From: Chaetoderma sp. LZ-2023a
Taxonomy: Eukaryota > Mollusca > Caudofoveata > Chaetodermatida > Chaetodermatidae
NCBI GenBank assembly: GCA_034401795.1
Contig: CM067367.1
Location: 31,051,337-31,115,336, forward strand
Length of the DNA: 64,000 nt
Direction of reading: 5' to 3'
Shown here: positions 12,140-23,468 of the stretch, one piece after another
How the letters are laid out: each line of letters begins with the position of its first letter
How positions within the stretch are numbered: the stretch's first letter is position 1
Notes under the pieces: model-generated
Told to the model about the DNA's origin: nothing
Databases searched by the model: none
What the model saw: only the letters and a program-made list of their open reading frames with translations
Program-made: the position numbers and the translations under genes

Positions 12140-14085
12140 TAGGCTACTATATATGTGGAATTGAACTATTCAATAATGTGTAACGGACAAGGAGTTGCAT
12201 CTGCAGTCTTATATAGCTTTGTTATCTCAAAATCACATCACACTATGATACAGAACTAAATATGTTGCAAGCATTTCCTTTTTAAGCAATAAAAGCACTG
12301 AATATTGGCTATGATACGGTGACTATTGTGACACGTTGCAAAGGATATGATATCGTAAGCATCTTAACTCAATTCATGCAATAGCTTATTATGAGATTTA
12401 ATTCTTACAATTTGCAAATTTCAAGATGTAGACTACATGCCCAATAAGTGACCATCTTCCACTACATCCATCCCTTAAAATAGTCTGGCATTCACCCCTG
12501 GACATACCTAGAATACAGCCGAAGAACTCTCTCGGTACAGTTGGTCGTGATCGACAATGCGTTTCGTTAAAGATGTAGTCTACACCCTGTATAAAAGATG
12601 CAAAAAATATATATAAACTTTGACGAAGCTGAAGACGACATCAGCGATAACGAATCAATGGCAAAGAATGTGAACGACATCAATGATGATAACAACGCAC
12701 AGATCTGTCGAAAATGACAACACAATGTGAACAAAAACAATCAGTGATTGTGGATCCTCGTCTTCCTGTTTTTATCACATTGTAAAAGGTTTACTGGTTT
12801 GTGGGGTGGACTCCTATTGCATGATCACAGACTTTTCTGTCTTAAAATGTGAGCCAAATGGGACTAGTATTTTCTGGGATATTCGCGGATCCAGAATTCG
12901 ATCCAACCGGTTAAAAGAACCAGGATCTGGATTAGATCAAATTCATGCGCGATGTCCAGAAATCCTCTTACACGGCAAGTTCCTTCATTGTGTTTGAATT
13001 TGACCCAAATCGGAGCAGTAGTTCTTGAGATACAGCTTCAGTCACACGGACAGACACACAGACCTGGTCGCAGTATCATCTTCCACTTACGGGGCGAGTG
13101 CAATTAGCTTCTGCAGATCACCGCCTTTCTGCCCATTCCCACTGTCCACAAGGCCCTTCAGACGTTTTAGGCCAACCCTCACATCGAGCTTGTTATATTC
13201 AGACAGTATTCCATGGAAAAGGTCCTGACATTTTTATGCACACAATCGAACATGTTCGATAGAGCATTGGTACCAGGAGAACTTGATACAAGTATTCATC
13301 TTCTAGAAAACATGCGCGTTTCCGAAATTCGATGGTGCGGGTTCGTGGAGAATACACCTCTATAATGTAATGACCGGCCATCTTATTGCGTCATCATGCC
13401 GACTACACTGTTACACAGACTCCACTTCGGAGACCAGGCAGATCTGGACCCAGTCTATCTCCGTAGCGGACTGTAAAAGGAACACTGTGGGTCGTGTTGA
13501 TTTTGGGATCATCTTAACCCCTGTATCACTAGCTTGATACAGACATTACAATCGACTTGATCCATCCAGTGGTTCGTGTGATATCTGTATCTACGCAACG
13601 TCAGCAAATTCCTGACCTCATTTTGTGCGCGACAGATTTGAACAGATTTGAATCTTACGACGAATTCAGAGGGACTATTTTTCTGTTAACTACTTGTCAT
13701 ACAGACTACTATAGGCTTTATATCATCTCGTTTGACGTGAATTAATATTGTCTGGTATGAAGAGAGTAGCGTTCGTGTCCTTTTAAGTTTCAATTCTTTC
13801 TACCACCATATTCTGGTGGAAACCACTACGCCAATGACTACTCAATACATACGCGATACTTTTCTCGATCTCGTATCGATGGAGATCTCGCGAGATACGA
13901 ATGACAAATACACCATTGCTTTTTTTACAGAGCAGGTTCCTTCCTGATGAACATGATTCGTTTTAGAGAACTACATGTCGTTCGTCAATAGATATCTGAG
14001 ACATGGTTTGAAATCAACACTAGCCCCCTATCCAGAGATAGTAGAAATTGATTCGGGATAGTATTTTTTATAACTGACCAGGACC
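12140..14085. other. No gene recognised; one recurrent-looking motif
   Basis: At 12840-13110 the words GAGCCAAATGGGACTAGTAT, TTGACCCAAATCGGAGCAGT and CACACGGACAGACACACAG occur in order. A similar phrase (GATTTGGCTCGAATTTCTAT followed by an ACGCACAC tract) occurs at 19950-20060. This suggests two remnants of one repeat family that I cannot name. The remainder holds only short ORFs. Confidence 0.35.
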
Positions 14086-14090
14086 CATGT

Positions 14091-14190
14091 TCCCGAAGCT
14101 ATCGTTAGGATGGCGATATCGTTACTCAAATAGCATAACTTGAGTGTAGCGATACCACTGTCATAACGATAGCTCCGGGAACATGGGACC
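14091..14190. mobile_element. Foldback element, arms of about 48 bp
   Basis: The left arm begins GGACCCATGTTCCCGAAGCT. The right arm, read on the other strand, begins CCCATGTTCCCGGAGCTATC. The arms pair along nearly the whole 100-bp unit, with a loop near ATAGCATAAC. This is a short terminal-inverted-repeat or foldback MITE with no coding capacity. Confidence 0.6.
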
Positions 14191-14774
14191 AGCTATGTAG
14201 GCTAGCAACAATTCGATATCTCAAATCTGTAATGGCCAAGCCGGTGAGATGGCTCTTCAGTTATCGTGAGAAATCTAAATTTGTAGACCGAAAGAAGACT
14301 ATTTTGGAAAATGTTTCCACTGCAATGACTAGCTTGATTATCGAGCCAGCCATTCCAGTGGCAAGTATTAAGAAACAGTCGACTCGTGGCCCTGAATGAA
14401 CATTTTTTGTGAGAAAGTTGAAATTTTCTTAATCAGATCTGACATTAAAGTGTTCAATTATACGATTTTTTATACAAAATAAATGTGAGTAAAGTGCAAC
14501 GACAAAAGACCAATATTCTAAGGATTAAAACTAATCGCCATTTCTGACAGGAAATGCTAGTACATAATCACTAGTGTTAGTAAAATCTTGAGTTCACTGT
14601 TCACAAGTCCTGCTGGCTAGTAGCTCATGCGGGTTAATTGCATGCAGAGATATCTGCCTTTAGTCGTCGGCAATAAAATGACATCTAAGCCTCGCCTGCT
14701 TCAGTGATTCAATCACCTATATTCAATAAAGCATTGGTGTACCTGTATTTGTCAGTTGAATCGTTTTCTTCTAA

Positions 14775-15168
14775 TGGAGATTTTTAGTCATGCCCCGCCC
14801 ATCTGTAGCTAAGGTCCACTCACACCTGGCTCGTGTTGGGATCGATCTCTGAACTCCCTGATTATCAATTTCCAGAAAACTCTACAGGTAAGCTTTTGAA
14901 TATTTTGAAACTAATTTGACTTGGTGCTGTTGCTTCCTATGACACCAACTTCGCCCAGTCAAATTAGTTTCAAAATATTCAACAGCGTGTTTATTAAATA
15001 GTAGAGACATACAATTTTTACAACGTGTCGGACTATTAAGAGTTAAAGACGGGCCTAATAGAATCGTTTAAGACGTAGTGATTATGACGTCATCCTACAC
15101 GCCGCTTAGCTGATTATGACGTAATATGACGTCAGATCATCGATGGATACTCTGGAAAGGTGAATTAG
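14775..15168 (+). mobile_element. CRE-MITE copy 2
   Basis: Left end ATGGAGATTTTTAGTCATGC, then CCCGCCC and GCTAAGGTCC, the core palindrome (TGAATATTTTGAAACTAATT and its partner), TTTATTAAATAG, GTCGGACTATTAAG, and three TGACGTCA-like sites. The right end reads GATGGATACTCTGGAAAGG, a counterpart of the left terminal repeat. Confidence 0.85.
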
Positions 15169-15423
15169 ACACGCATTTCTACAATAATCAATGCCATGAA
15201 GAATCCATTTCAAATCCATGTTTTGATTTACGTATTTGGAAACATTTCCACACGGAAAGATAACATATTGTTTTCAGATCAATTCAGATTGTTCTTATGG
15301 AATGACGGTCTTACGTCGTTTTGATGAGTAAATACTTCGTCGGTTTGATTGGCAATAAATTCATTATATACGCGTGTTTTGTTGGGGTGGGTGGTTTCAG
15401 GCCGCTCTGAGAAACACAATTGC

Positions 15424-15802
15424 CCATGGAGAGATCCGTTCTGTCACTTCGATTCAGGTACATGACGCCCATCATCATCATTTACATCACATGTAGGCTG
15501 ATGTCACAATCAAAATGCATAATAAATGACTTATCTATGAACATTGAAAGGTCCCTCAAGTGCACGAATTGTGTGTCTCATGGATTTACTATTTAAAATA
15601 GTAATGTCGAATACTTTAAAAGTAATTTGACTAGGCGCTGTTGCTGCCATTTAATTTCAAAATATTCAACAGCTTACCTGTACAGCTACAATGAAAATGG
15701 GATTTTGTGAAATCTGGTTTCAAAGTATATGAATCGATTCAAACACTCGTAAAACTGTGGGCGGACCTTAGCTGGAAATGGGCGGGACATAGCTAGAAAT
15801 GG
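15424..15802 (-). mobile_element. CRE-MITE copy 3 (subfamily B)
   Basis: It shares the palindrome arm TTTCAAAATATTCAACAG and the terminal GGGCGGACCTTAGC and GGGCGGGACATAGC words. The segment GGTTTCAAAGTATATGAATC replaces the usual GAACTCCCTGA region. The copy at 60838-61128 has the same replacement, defining a second subfamily. It faces copy 2 across about 255 bp. Confidence 0.7.
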
Positions 15803-16014
15803 ATACTTATATGCTACACTTGAGCATTCAGTACACACATACTGTACACCACACAGCACATTTGCAGAACTAATAGATTCGACAAAAAATAGTCGCAGGT
15901 ACGTACAAAAAGAGAGAAGTGTGTCTGTATGGATGGGATGTTGTGGAATGATAGGTAGCGGATGATCGTGGTGGGTACGTGCGTGCGAGAGAGCTAGCTA
16001 GCTTTCGTCTGTGC

Positions 16015-16078
16015 GTCCGTTCATGCGTGTGCACGTGCGTGCGTGCGTGCGTGCTTGCGTGTGTGATTGTGTACAATA
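16015..16078. repeat. (GTGC)n-type microsatellite
   Basis: Alternating GTGCGTGCGTGC units with GTGT interruptions. The preceding AGAGCTAGCTAGC is part of the same simple-sequence tract. Confidence 0.85.
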
Positions 16079-16512
16079 ATAAAGTTAGTTGACAGTGATT
16101 GACTTACATTTCTGATGAGAAAGCTTCCCGTCGTTTGCTGATTTGTATTGAGGTTGGTTACTAATCGGTCTGAGCGATAGAAAATGTTGTTCCTGTCTGA
16201 TGTGTCGACAGATACTTCGGCGATCCTCTGTAATTATAGATTTATAGCACAAATGGCATCGTGACATATTTATATTAGGCCTATGCTGAGGCTAAATTTC
16301 ATTTATACTAGATCTCACTGATGATCTAACTGCTCGAAAAACAATACAGGCTTCGATGTTATAGGAAACACCAGAGGAGAGACAGAGCAAATGATAGCAA
16401 CTCTTCAGCAACTTGACGGTGGGTTAAAAAGTGGAACCGATACAATAACGTGTTTTCAATATCACCGAAATCAATATAGCCCTCAAACAAACTAAAGCCA
16501 GCCATACACAAT

Positions 16513-17143
16513 GGAATATGTTGCGCAGCATGATAAGGGGAAGATGTTGCGCAACATGTTTCTAGACACATGACACCCACACACTCATGCAACATGTGGC
16601 AACAACAAGGTGGATATCCTACGGTCATTTCCATTGCCATTTCTAAACATGGCTTCCTCGCAGCAAGAAGACGAAACTGCAGAGGCACTGATATCATGTA
16701 CAATTGGTTCAATTGCCGTTATCTTCATGCGGCGACAGTGTAGACGTCGCCATAGGATATTTAAGAATTTCTTCAATACTGCGATTCTTCAGGTCCCTGT
16801 TCTTCTAATGTTCAGATTTAATATCATAAATACATCTGCGTAACTCGTAAAGGTTGAATAATTCGTATGTCGCTTGCTTTGTGCACTCGAAATCCATCTT
16901 TTATCTTCTATAAATAAATATGAATTCATATATTACCTTCAAGTTGGAGCGCCATCATTTTTAAAATAACCTAGCAGACATTTTGACCCGCAAAATCGTC
17001 GCTATCCCAAGTATGAAAGCAGACATCGCGCAACATGTTGCTCGAAAATAGAACTGGTCCTATTTCTTGAACTTTTTTGCGCAACACCCGCAACATGAAA
17101 CATTTTGCCATATACTTATGCAACATGTTGCGCAACATATTCC
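16513..17143 (+). mobile_element. Harbinger-like DNA transposon remnant, 631 bp
   Basis: The left end reads GGAATATGTTGCGCAGCATG. The right end on the other strand reads GGAATATGTTGCGCAACATG (one difference in 20). The flanks are AAT on both sides (16510-16512 and 17144-17146), consistent with a 3-bp target duplication as in PIF/Harbinger elements. The palindrome GCGCAACATGTTGC recurs inside both ends. The length is far below an autonomous element, so this is probably an internally deleted copy. Confidence 0.6.
16649..16843 (+). CDS. 64-codon ORF inside the Harbinger-like element
   Basis: It begins MASSQQEDETAEALISCTIG and continues with a short hydrophobic stretch and a basic cluster (RRQCRRRHRIF). 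It starts at an ATG just inside the left terminal repeats, where the transposase or its partner would begin in an intact element. This is probably the amino-terminal stump left by internal deletion. No catalytic DDE residues are present. It could also be a chance frame. Confidence 0.3.
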   Translation: MASSQQEDETAEALISCTIGSIAVIFMRRQCRRRHRIFKNFFNTAILQVPVLLMFRFNIINTSA

Positions 17144-17289
17144 AATATGCATGGCCGGTTTTATCGAGGCAAATCAGTAAAACTGCATGCGACCACTCCT
17201 ACTCCCACCCGCGCCACCCAGACCCACCCCACCCCACCCCACCCCGAACTTTGGAGGAGGAATGAATTCAAATCACACCTGCTGGACGC

Positions 17290-17960
17290 TGCACTATTGC
17301 AATTACCTGGTCCGCTGATCACACGTGGCAGAATACTAATAGACAAGAAAGGCGACCTATCCGAACCGACCAACTAACATGGCATTAGCGTGGTGAGGAT
17401 TTCCGCAAAGCTCTACAACAGACGGTTGCTGAATAGAATCTGGTCCCACAACGACTCACCAGAAAAGCTTTTACAATATGTCGAAGATTCGTCAAACGGG
17501 CTGGACTCCATCTGAGCGCCTGGAAAATAAAAACTCCACAGAACACCGCAGACACAGCTTGCGTGAATAACTTGCAAGACACATGGGTGGAGAATTTGAA
17601 GTAACCTAAATATCACTAGCCGCAACAAAGAAATTTTAGCTCAGAAAAGCTTATGCAGCGACAGCCTGCCAAAGGCTGGAGAAAGTTTAAAAATCTAAAC
17701 TCAGAATCAGAATCAGAGCAATGATACCAAACTGACCTTCTTCAAATCATGTGTTGAGAGCATCCTATTGCATGGGTCAGATGCATTGACAGTCAACCGC
17801 ATTCCCGAGGCCTGAATATACAAATGTCACACGCAACTTCTGCGTCGAGTGTTCTATGTCAACTGGTCTGAACATATGGCTAGCACCGAACTGGATGTTG
17901 ACCTTTCCCCTCACTGTCAACAATACTGAGAGGAAGGTGCTGTCTACCAACCAAAATAGT
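17290..17960 (+). pseudogene. RTE-like LINE remnant, internally deleted
   Basis: The plus strand reads KGDLSEPTN, a stop, HGISVVRISAKLYNRRLLNR (17350-17440), the RT segment that in RTE-like elements follows a KKGD motif. At about 17730-17940 it reads KLTFFKSCVESILLHGSD and RRVFYVNWSEHMASTELD, matching the carboxy-terminal segment downstream of the RT domain (the SVLLYGCETW and W-x-D/E-H region). About 250 residues that should lie between are missing. Stops and frame changes abound. The upstream 17200-17250 tract is a CCCCA-type low-complexity run. Confidence 0.65.
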
Positions 17961-18269
17961 TTTGGCACCCTCCCGCGGCACAGCAAAGAGGGACAGAAAA
18001 GTATTGGCATATCCATATCTGCTTACTAGAGACGTTGACCTCGATCAAGTGTAAGTCCTCACACTGATGAACAACAAGAAATGAGAAGGGAACACACAGA
18101 AGTTGCAGCTTTGATTCAGGATGGTCGATGGCAATGATGACATACTGTACCAAATATAGCAAACAGCTATTATCTATCCCATTGGCTGATGAATAAAGAG
18201 GCAATACGAAATATTGGTGTCTAACAAAATTTATAATATTAGTAAAAGTCATGATAATGACGATTTGGC

Positions 18270-18650
18270 AAATGGACCGTTCCAGTTTTAGCTATATCCC
18301 GCCTATCTCTATCTAAGCTCCACCCACACCGCGCTCGTGTTGGGATCTATTGATCTCTGAACTTCATGACTATCAATTTCAAGAAAACTATACAGGTAAG
18401 CTGTTGAATATTTTGAAACTAATTTGACTGGGTGCTGTTGCTGCAGCAACAGCGCCCAGTCAAATTAGTTTCGAAATATTCAACAGCATGTTTCTTAAAT
18501 AGCAAAAGCACACAATGCGTACAACGTGTCGGACTATTAAGCGTTAAAGACGAGCTTAATCGAATCATTCATGACCTCATGATTATGAGGTCAGCATACA
18601 CGTAGTTGATTATAACGTCATACGATTGAGTGAGGAAATGGATTCATGAA
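18270..18650 (+). mobile_element. CRE-MITE copy 4 (best-preserved palindrome)
   Basis: Left terminus AATGGACCGTTCCAGTTTTA. The core palindrome spans about 18400-18486 with arms of 43 bp differing at about two positions and essentially no loop (GCTGCAGC centre). Then come GTCGGACTATTAAG, ATTCATGACC and three TGACGTCA relatives, ending GAGGAAATGGATTCATGAAT. Confidence 0.9.
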
Positions 18651-18654
18651 TTTT

Positions 18655-19460
18655 GTATTATATAGACATTACATATACTAATGATCGCAACCATTGTTTT
18701 GTCTGTTTGGACTTTACTTGGCTCAGGAGTCAGGCCAATATCAGAACGATAGTAATGCCCACTGTCAAATCTAAGGTAGCCGATTACAATATTTATATTG
18801 CTATAGACCTAGGCTACTCACTCTCGTTGCAGAAGCTACTCCAGTGGATTCGTCGTATCCTGACCTAATCCCTGTCCACGCACCCTCATATGGACTTGGG
18901 TAGCAGCATGGTGATTGACCATTGGTAAACACGCTGAATGCAACGACGATGGCGATAAGGTTCCACATCTTCAACTGCTTCGTGGTGACTGCGGTCGGCC
19001 GCTTTAAGCCAAATAGTGGTCCAAGACCCGTCCTTATATTACGTTACCTTGCCCCACGTGACCAACCCGGGCAATCAGCTGAGCTCGACCTTCCGACCTG
19101 CTTGACTCTATCACGACATAACTGATAAGAGAAAAGATAGAGGATACCGACACAAACCCGAAATTCTCTAGGGCGGGGAAGGAGAGGGGCGGATGGATAA
19201 AGAAATGTGCTTGGTTCAGAACCCTCTCTTTTCAGTCAATATTAGCGTGGTTGGGGTGGGGTGTGGCTCGAGGATCTTCCCCAGAGAGATTGTGAATATT
19301 TAGATGCTCTCAGACGGTTCCCCCAAAATTTACAATGTACACATAGGTCTTCTTTTACATTATGAATTAGCCACCACATCTCTAACAAACATAAATTATA
19401 GGGGTGGGTGTGTGCGGCTCTTATCTCAACATTTGTTTCTGGGGAGGGGCGACTAGGACC
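18655..19460. other. Unassigned spacer between two facing CRE-MITEs
   Basis: About 800 bp lie between copy 4 (+) and copy 5 (-). The only frames are 60-70 codons long without recognisable motifs. G-rich words (GGGGTGGGGTGTGGC) occur near 19250. The spacer could be cargo of a larger foldback element or simple intergenic DNA. Confidence 0.3.
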
Positions 19461-19465
19461 TATAA

Positions 19466-19774
19466 TTCATGGATCCATTTCCTCACTCAATCATATGACG
19501 TCATAATCAACTACGCGAGGCGTATGCTGACGTCATGATTCTTTAACGCTTAATAGCCCGACACGTACGAATTGTATATTTTTGATATTTAAGAAACATG
19601 CTGTTGAAATAGGCAGCAACAGCATCCAGTCAAATTAGTTTCAAAATATTTAACAGCTTACCTGTATGGTTTTCTGGAAATTGATAGTCAGCAAGTTCAG
19701 AGATCAATCGATCCTAACACGAGCGAGGTGTAGGTGGAGCTTAGCTGGATATGGGCGTAGGAAGGTCCATTGTA
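19466..19774 (-). mobile_element. CRE-MITE copy 5, palindrome collapsed
   Basis: It begins TTCATGGATCCATTTCCTCA, mirroring the right end of copy 4, and carries TGACGTCA twice (ATATGACGTCATAATC, GCTGACGTCATG). The left palindrome arm is cut to GCTGTTGAAATAGGCAGC. It ends GGCGTAGGAAGGTCCATTG. Confidence 0.85.
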
Positions 19775-19997
19775 TTTATGTTTATGAGACTACCTGTTTG
19801 TGTTTATTCTGCATTGTCTCTAAAAACCTTTGATCCGATTTGGCTCAAATTTTAACACATTAAATGATCTTACCGTAGTAGGATTTCCAGACTTTGACCA
19901 TGATCTCAATAAAACCCAGATCTGGATCTACAGATATCTCAGAAACTGCTAGTGCGATTTGGCTCGAATTTCTATACTAACTCTTCAAATTCTACGC

Positions 19998-20060
19998 ACA
20001 CAGGCACGCACACACGCACGTGCACACGCGCATACGCACGCGCGCACGTACGTACGCTCA
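19998..20060. repeat. (ACGC)n-type microsatellite
   Basis: An irregular CACGCACACGCACGTGCACA tract ending in GCGCACGTACGTACGC. It follows the repeat phrase also seen near 12840-13110. Confidence 0.8.
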
Positions 20061-20517
20061 CTGCGAGGGAACTACAATGTGCCACCACAGGGGCAAAGGA
20101 TGTAGATTCTCTTTTCAAAACCAAATTTTATGCAATATATTTCATATTCGCTTATAATCCTTATATGCCATTTCCAAACTTTGTACTGACTTCTAAACTT
20201 TTACAATTTCTGAGATGTGTTTTTACTATATAGATGCATAGATATATGATCCAAACGTCACTCTTTGGAAACGGCCTAAACGGACATAGAAAACAATGTT
20301 TATAAAAAAAAAATTTTAATTAGGCTGCATTCTTGATCACTCACATTTTGGCTAATTGTTTGCGTGTTGTGGCTTAAGACAGGTTTTATTCTGTTTGAGT
20401 GAAGCTACAAATGATGTCTCAGGAAAATCAGCTTACATCTCGCTGACTTCCTGTCTGTATGTGCGTGTCTATTTACGCCAGTGCATGATGTTGGGGCTTG
20501 GCCAGAGATGAAAAAAT

Positions 20518-20742
20518 GTAACCGAGCGACCGAATGACCGACGGACAAACTGAGCAACTGACCGAAAAAGCGACCGACTGATTAACCGACCGACTGACCA
20601 ACCGACCGACCAGCTGACTAACTGACCATCGGTATGCCCGACAGACGAATCAACCCACCTACTGACCGACTGACAGACCGACTGACTGACAAGCAGATAT
20701 GAAGGCAGGCAGGCAGGCAGGCAGGCAGGCAGAGAGAGAGAG
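20518..20742. repeat. (GACC)n/(GACT)n, (GGCA)n and (GA)n compound array
   Basis: Decayed GACCGACTGACC units run from 20520 to 20690, followed by six or more GGCA units and a short GA run. All the long antisense frames here (Ser/Cys/Leu-rich) are translations of the array and not genes. Confidence 0.85.
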
Positions 20743-20759
20743 AGAGACAACTAAAAGGT

Positions 20760-21410
20760 GGATTCCTTATTGGATATACGGAACTCATTAAGAATATGTA
20801 TTCCGTCATTCCTTAGGTCATCGGTATAAAATATCGAAACATTTATGAAAGTATATATTGTATGAAGATCGATGACAGAACACGGCTTGAGAAATCTGAA
20901 ATCTAGAAGCAATAGTCTAAGTCTGCTTTGACTCTCAAATAGCCCTATTACAGATCTTTAGATGTGCCTGACGGGATTGGTAACATACGGGATTGGTAAC
21001 ATACGTGACCAGTCATGATGAACCAAATATCTGACCCAGCGTAAATTAAGTGTCAGAGGACAGAGTGCTCCTGGACAAAGACAGCAACATCCTGCAGCAA
21101 CATTGTTTTCAAAATACATCTTAAGTCCCCGTCCCACCCACCCTCCTTGACAACGTTACATTCACCTTAAAAATAGTCCATATATTTTGGCACCGGTAGA
21201 ATGATAAAATATTAAATGCTATCATTAGAAAGAGTAGGCCACAATATCCAAGGTTATAAATACGATATTAACGATTTACCTATGGGTCGGTATATGCAGA
21301 CATGTAGATTACAAGACAGGAAAGCAAGTGTGAATATATTAGATTCGAGTCATCAATGGCAAAAGTTTTAGTGTGAATTTGCTATGAGTTGAGAAATAGA
21401 GGATCTCAAA
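20760..21410. other. No gene recognised
   Basis: A short direct duplication GGGATTGGTAACATACG occurs twice in a row at about 20973-21006. Otherwise the DNA is AT-rich without ORFs or repeat boundaries I can see. Confidence 0.35.
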
Positions 21411-21417
21411 CAGCAAA

Positions 21418-21766
21418 ACGGACCTTTCCAGTTTATCCATCCATCATATGACATCATTATAAACAACTACGTGGCGCGTAGGATGACATCATGATCAATT
21501 GCAGCACGAATGGCTCTATTTAGTCGTCCTAAACGCTTAATAGGTTTTTACGGTTTAATGAACATTCTGTCGAATATTTTGCCATAGGCAGCAACAGCAC
21601 CCAGTTAAATTAGTTTCAAAATATTCAACAGGTTACCTGCAAGTTTTCTGGAAATTGATAGTCAGATAGTTCAGGGATGGATCGATCGATCCCGAAACAG
21701 ACGAAGTGTGGGTTGAACTTAGCTAGAGATGGGCATGGCATAGCTAATACTGGAAAGGGCCATTAT
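21418..21766 (-). mobile_element. CRE-MITE copy 6, both termini visible
   Basis: This copy shows the terminal inverted repeat most clearly. The left end reads ACGGACCTTTCCAGTTT and the right end reads AATACTGGAAAGGGCCATT. The interior has ATCCATCCATCATATGACAT, a TGACATCATGA site, a palindrome whose left arm is truncated at ATTTTGCCATAGGCAGC, and GGATCGATCGATCCCG. Confidence 0.9.
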
Positions 21767-21769
21767 CAT

Positions 21770-22245
21770 GCGAGCTTGCTCAACCAATCAAAGTAGTGAG
21801 ATTGTGGGAAGTCCCTAGGAAATCCCTCAATGACATCCTTATTGGAATGTCATGTACGATCTGCTTTTGCAGTATATATGGACGTGCATGCCATGATTTT
21901 GTTAAGTTCCGAAATTGCTCTTGAAACGAGTTGTAATATCTAATTTTGACCTTCATCAGTATTACATACTTAGTATAGATTGTGAATTGAGTAATTATAG
22001 TATCAGTTTGTAAATTGTACAAGCCGGCAATACATCAATACCGCTGCTATTATTATTTCAACTATCAAAAGTTAATTACATTTTGGAAATGTCTTCAGTG
22101 TTATTCGCTATTCGTGATAAGAAGATTTCAGTTATAAGTGAATAGTAGAAGGGAGAAAGGCAGACCACCTTTTCCGAAGTCCACCGATTCCAGAATCGTG
22201 AGTGTTTATATTTGAAAGAAAACATAGCGAATTTTTCAATATTAC
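21770..22245. other. No gene recognised
   Basis: The stretch holds one antisense 80-codon frame (21780-22022) without known motifs. A splice acceptor for the following pseudogene could lie near 22250, but none is convincing. Confidence 0.3.
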
Positions 22246-23349
22246 GTTCTACAAAAAGATCTCAGAGATGTTCAACATTTGACTGCGCTGTCCAAGGGTG
22301 TGGTGCTGTTAGATACCAAAACTGCTAAGAAAGTTGTTTATCACAAAAGCTGTAGAACTGCTTGTAATAGCGCTATGGTGAAGATTGAGGAACTGAGACT
22401 GATGAGAATATCTGAAGTACTAACTGAATTGCCAAGTCTGAAAAAGACTCGGTCAAATGTAAGTGTTACCTTCCGTCGCATGGGATCTGAATGCACTTTA
22501 TATAATGAACTTATTTAATGAGAGGCTCTACATAAAGCGTCTTCTAATGTTGTCCACCGAAAATTCAAAATTTGGGCGTCAAATACTAGAAACACACAAT
22601 TCCTGGCCAAACTTGCTACTGCACGGGATGCACATGCGATAGACACATTTTATCACTGGCGTTATTAGACATCATGTGAAAAATGCTGCTAGATCTATTG
22701 GCCGAGCTGGTTCTGCTTCAAAATATGAGAGCAGATCTAGTAATACCATTTATTCAGTTGCTATGGCGCAGCCAGCTGTGTGTATATTGTAGAATCAGAG
22801 CTTGTGTATCGTTTGAAGGAGCTGAAGGATCTGTACTGTAGTAAGATGAAAAATACGCGCCTGTTGATCCAAACAGTCTTCACTCTACACAGTTTAAGGA
22901 AACTATGTTACTAATTGAGCCCGAACTAGTGGAGTCATCAAATGGAGGCCAGGCTATCGGCCACTCAACTATGATATGCTTCAAGGTAAGTGCTGGAGAA
23001 GCAATCAAGGGAAAGCTAGAAAAAAGTAGTGTGTGGGTGATGAAGAGTGTCGTATGATCATGCAAACAGCCTTGCTCCTATTCAAGAAGAGTTTGCTTGA
23101 ACATAAACCCTTTGATGGACACTTTCAACCTGACTGTTTGAAATCACCTGCTCCTGAAGTATGACACAAAGGTCGAAAGGCAAAGATCCAGTGGCATGTG
23201 CTCTGTCTCAGTTAAGAGTCTTCAATGCTGCTAGCGACCCATAGAGTTGGAAAACCAGTGATGCCGCACAGTAATGCACGTGAAATCCTCTCCTCCCTGT
23301 ATATTGGATTCGAGTTGCACGTCGAGGGGAAGTGCGGGCATCTAATCAC

Positions 23350-23350
<1 letters not shown>

Positions 23351-23399
<49 letters not shown>

Positions 23400-23416
23400 G
23401 GAGGGAGGGAGGGAGG

Positions 23417-23466
<50 letters not shown>
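23351..23466. repeat. (GA)n microsatellite with GGGA core
   Basis: Two long (GA)n runs flank a GGAGGGAGGGAGGG centre. It interrupts the pseudogene just after YIGFELHVEGKCGHL, so it expanded inside former coding sequence. The long Arg-Glu and Ser-Leu frames here are artefacts of the array. Confidence 0.9.

Positions 23467-23468
<2 letters not shown>

Noticed and set aside
12806-13228. Two adjacent plus-strand ORFs as exons of one gene
   Set aside because: No splice sites link them, and the sequence resembles a recurrent repeat phrase also found near 19950-20060.
16359-16712. Minus-strand ORF of 117 codons (Cys-rich)
   Set aside because: It runs across the left boundary of the Harbinger-like element and is antisense to its ORF, with no known motif.
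20469-20809. Ser/Cys-rich minus-strand ORFs resembling secreted repeats
   Set aside because: They are translations of decayed GACC/GGCA simple repeats.
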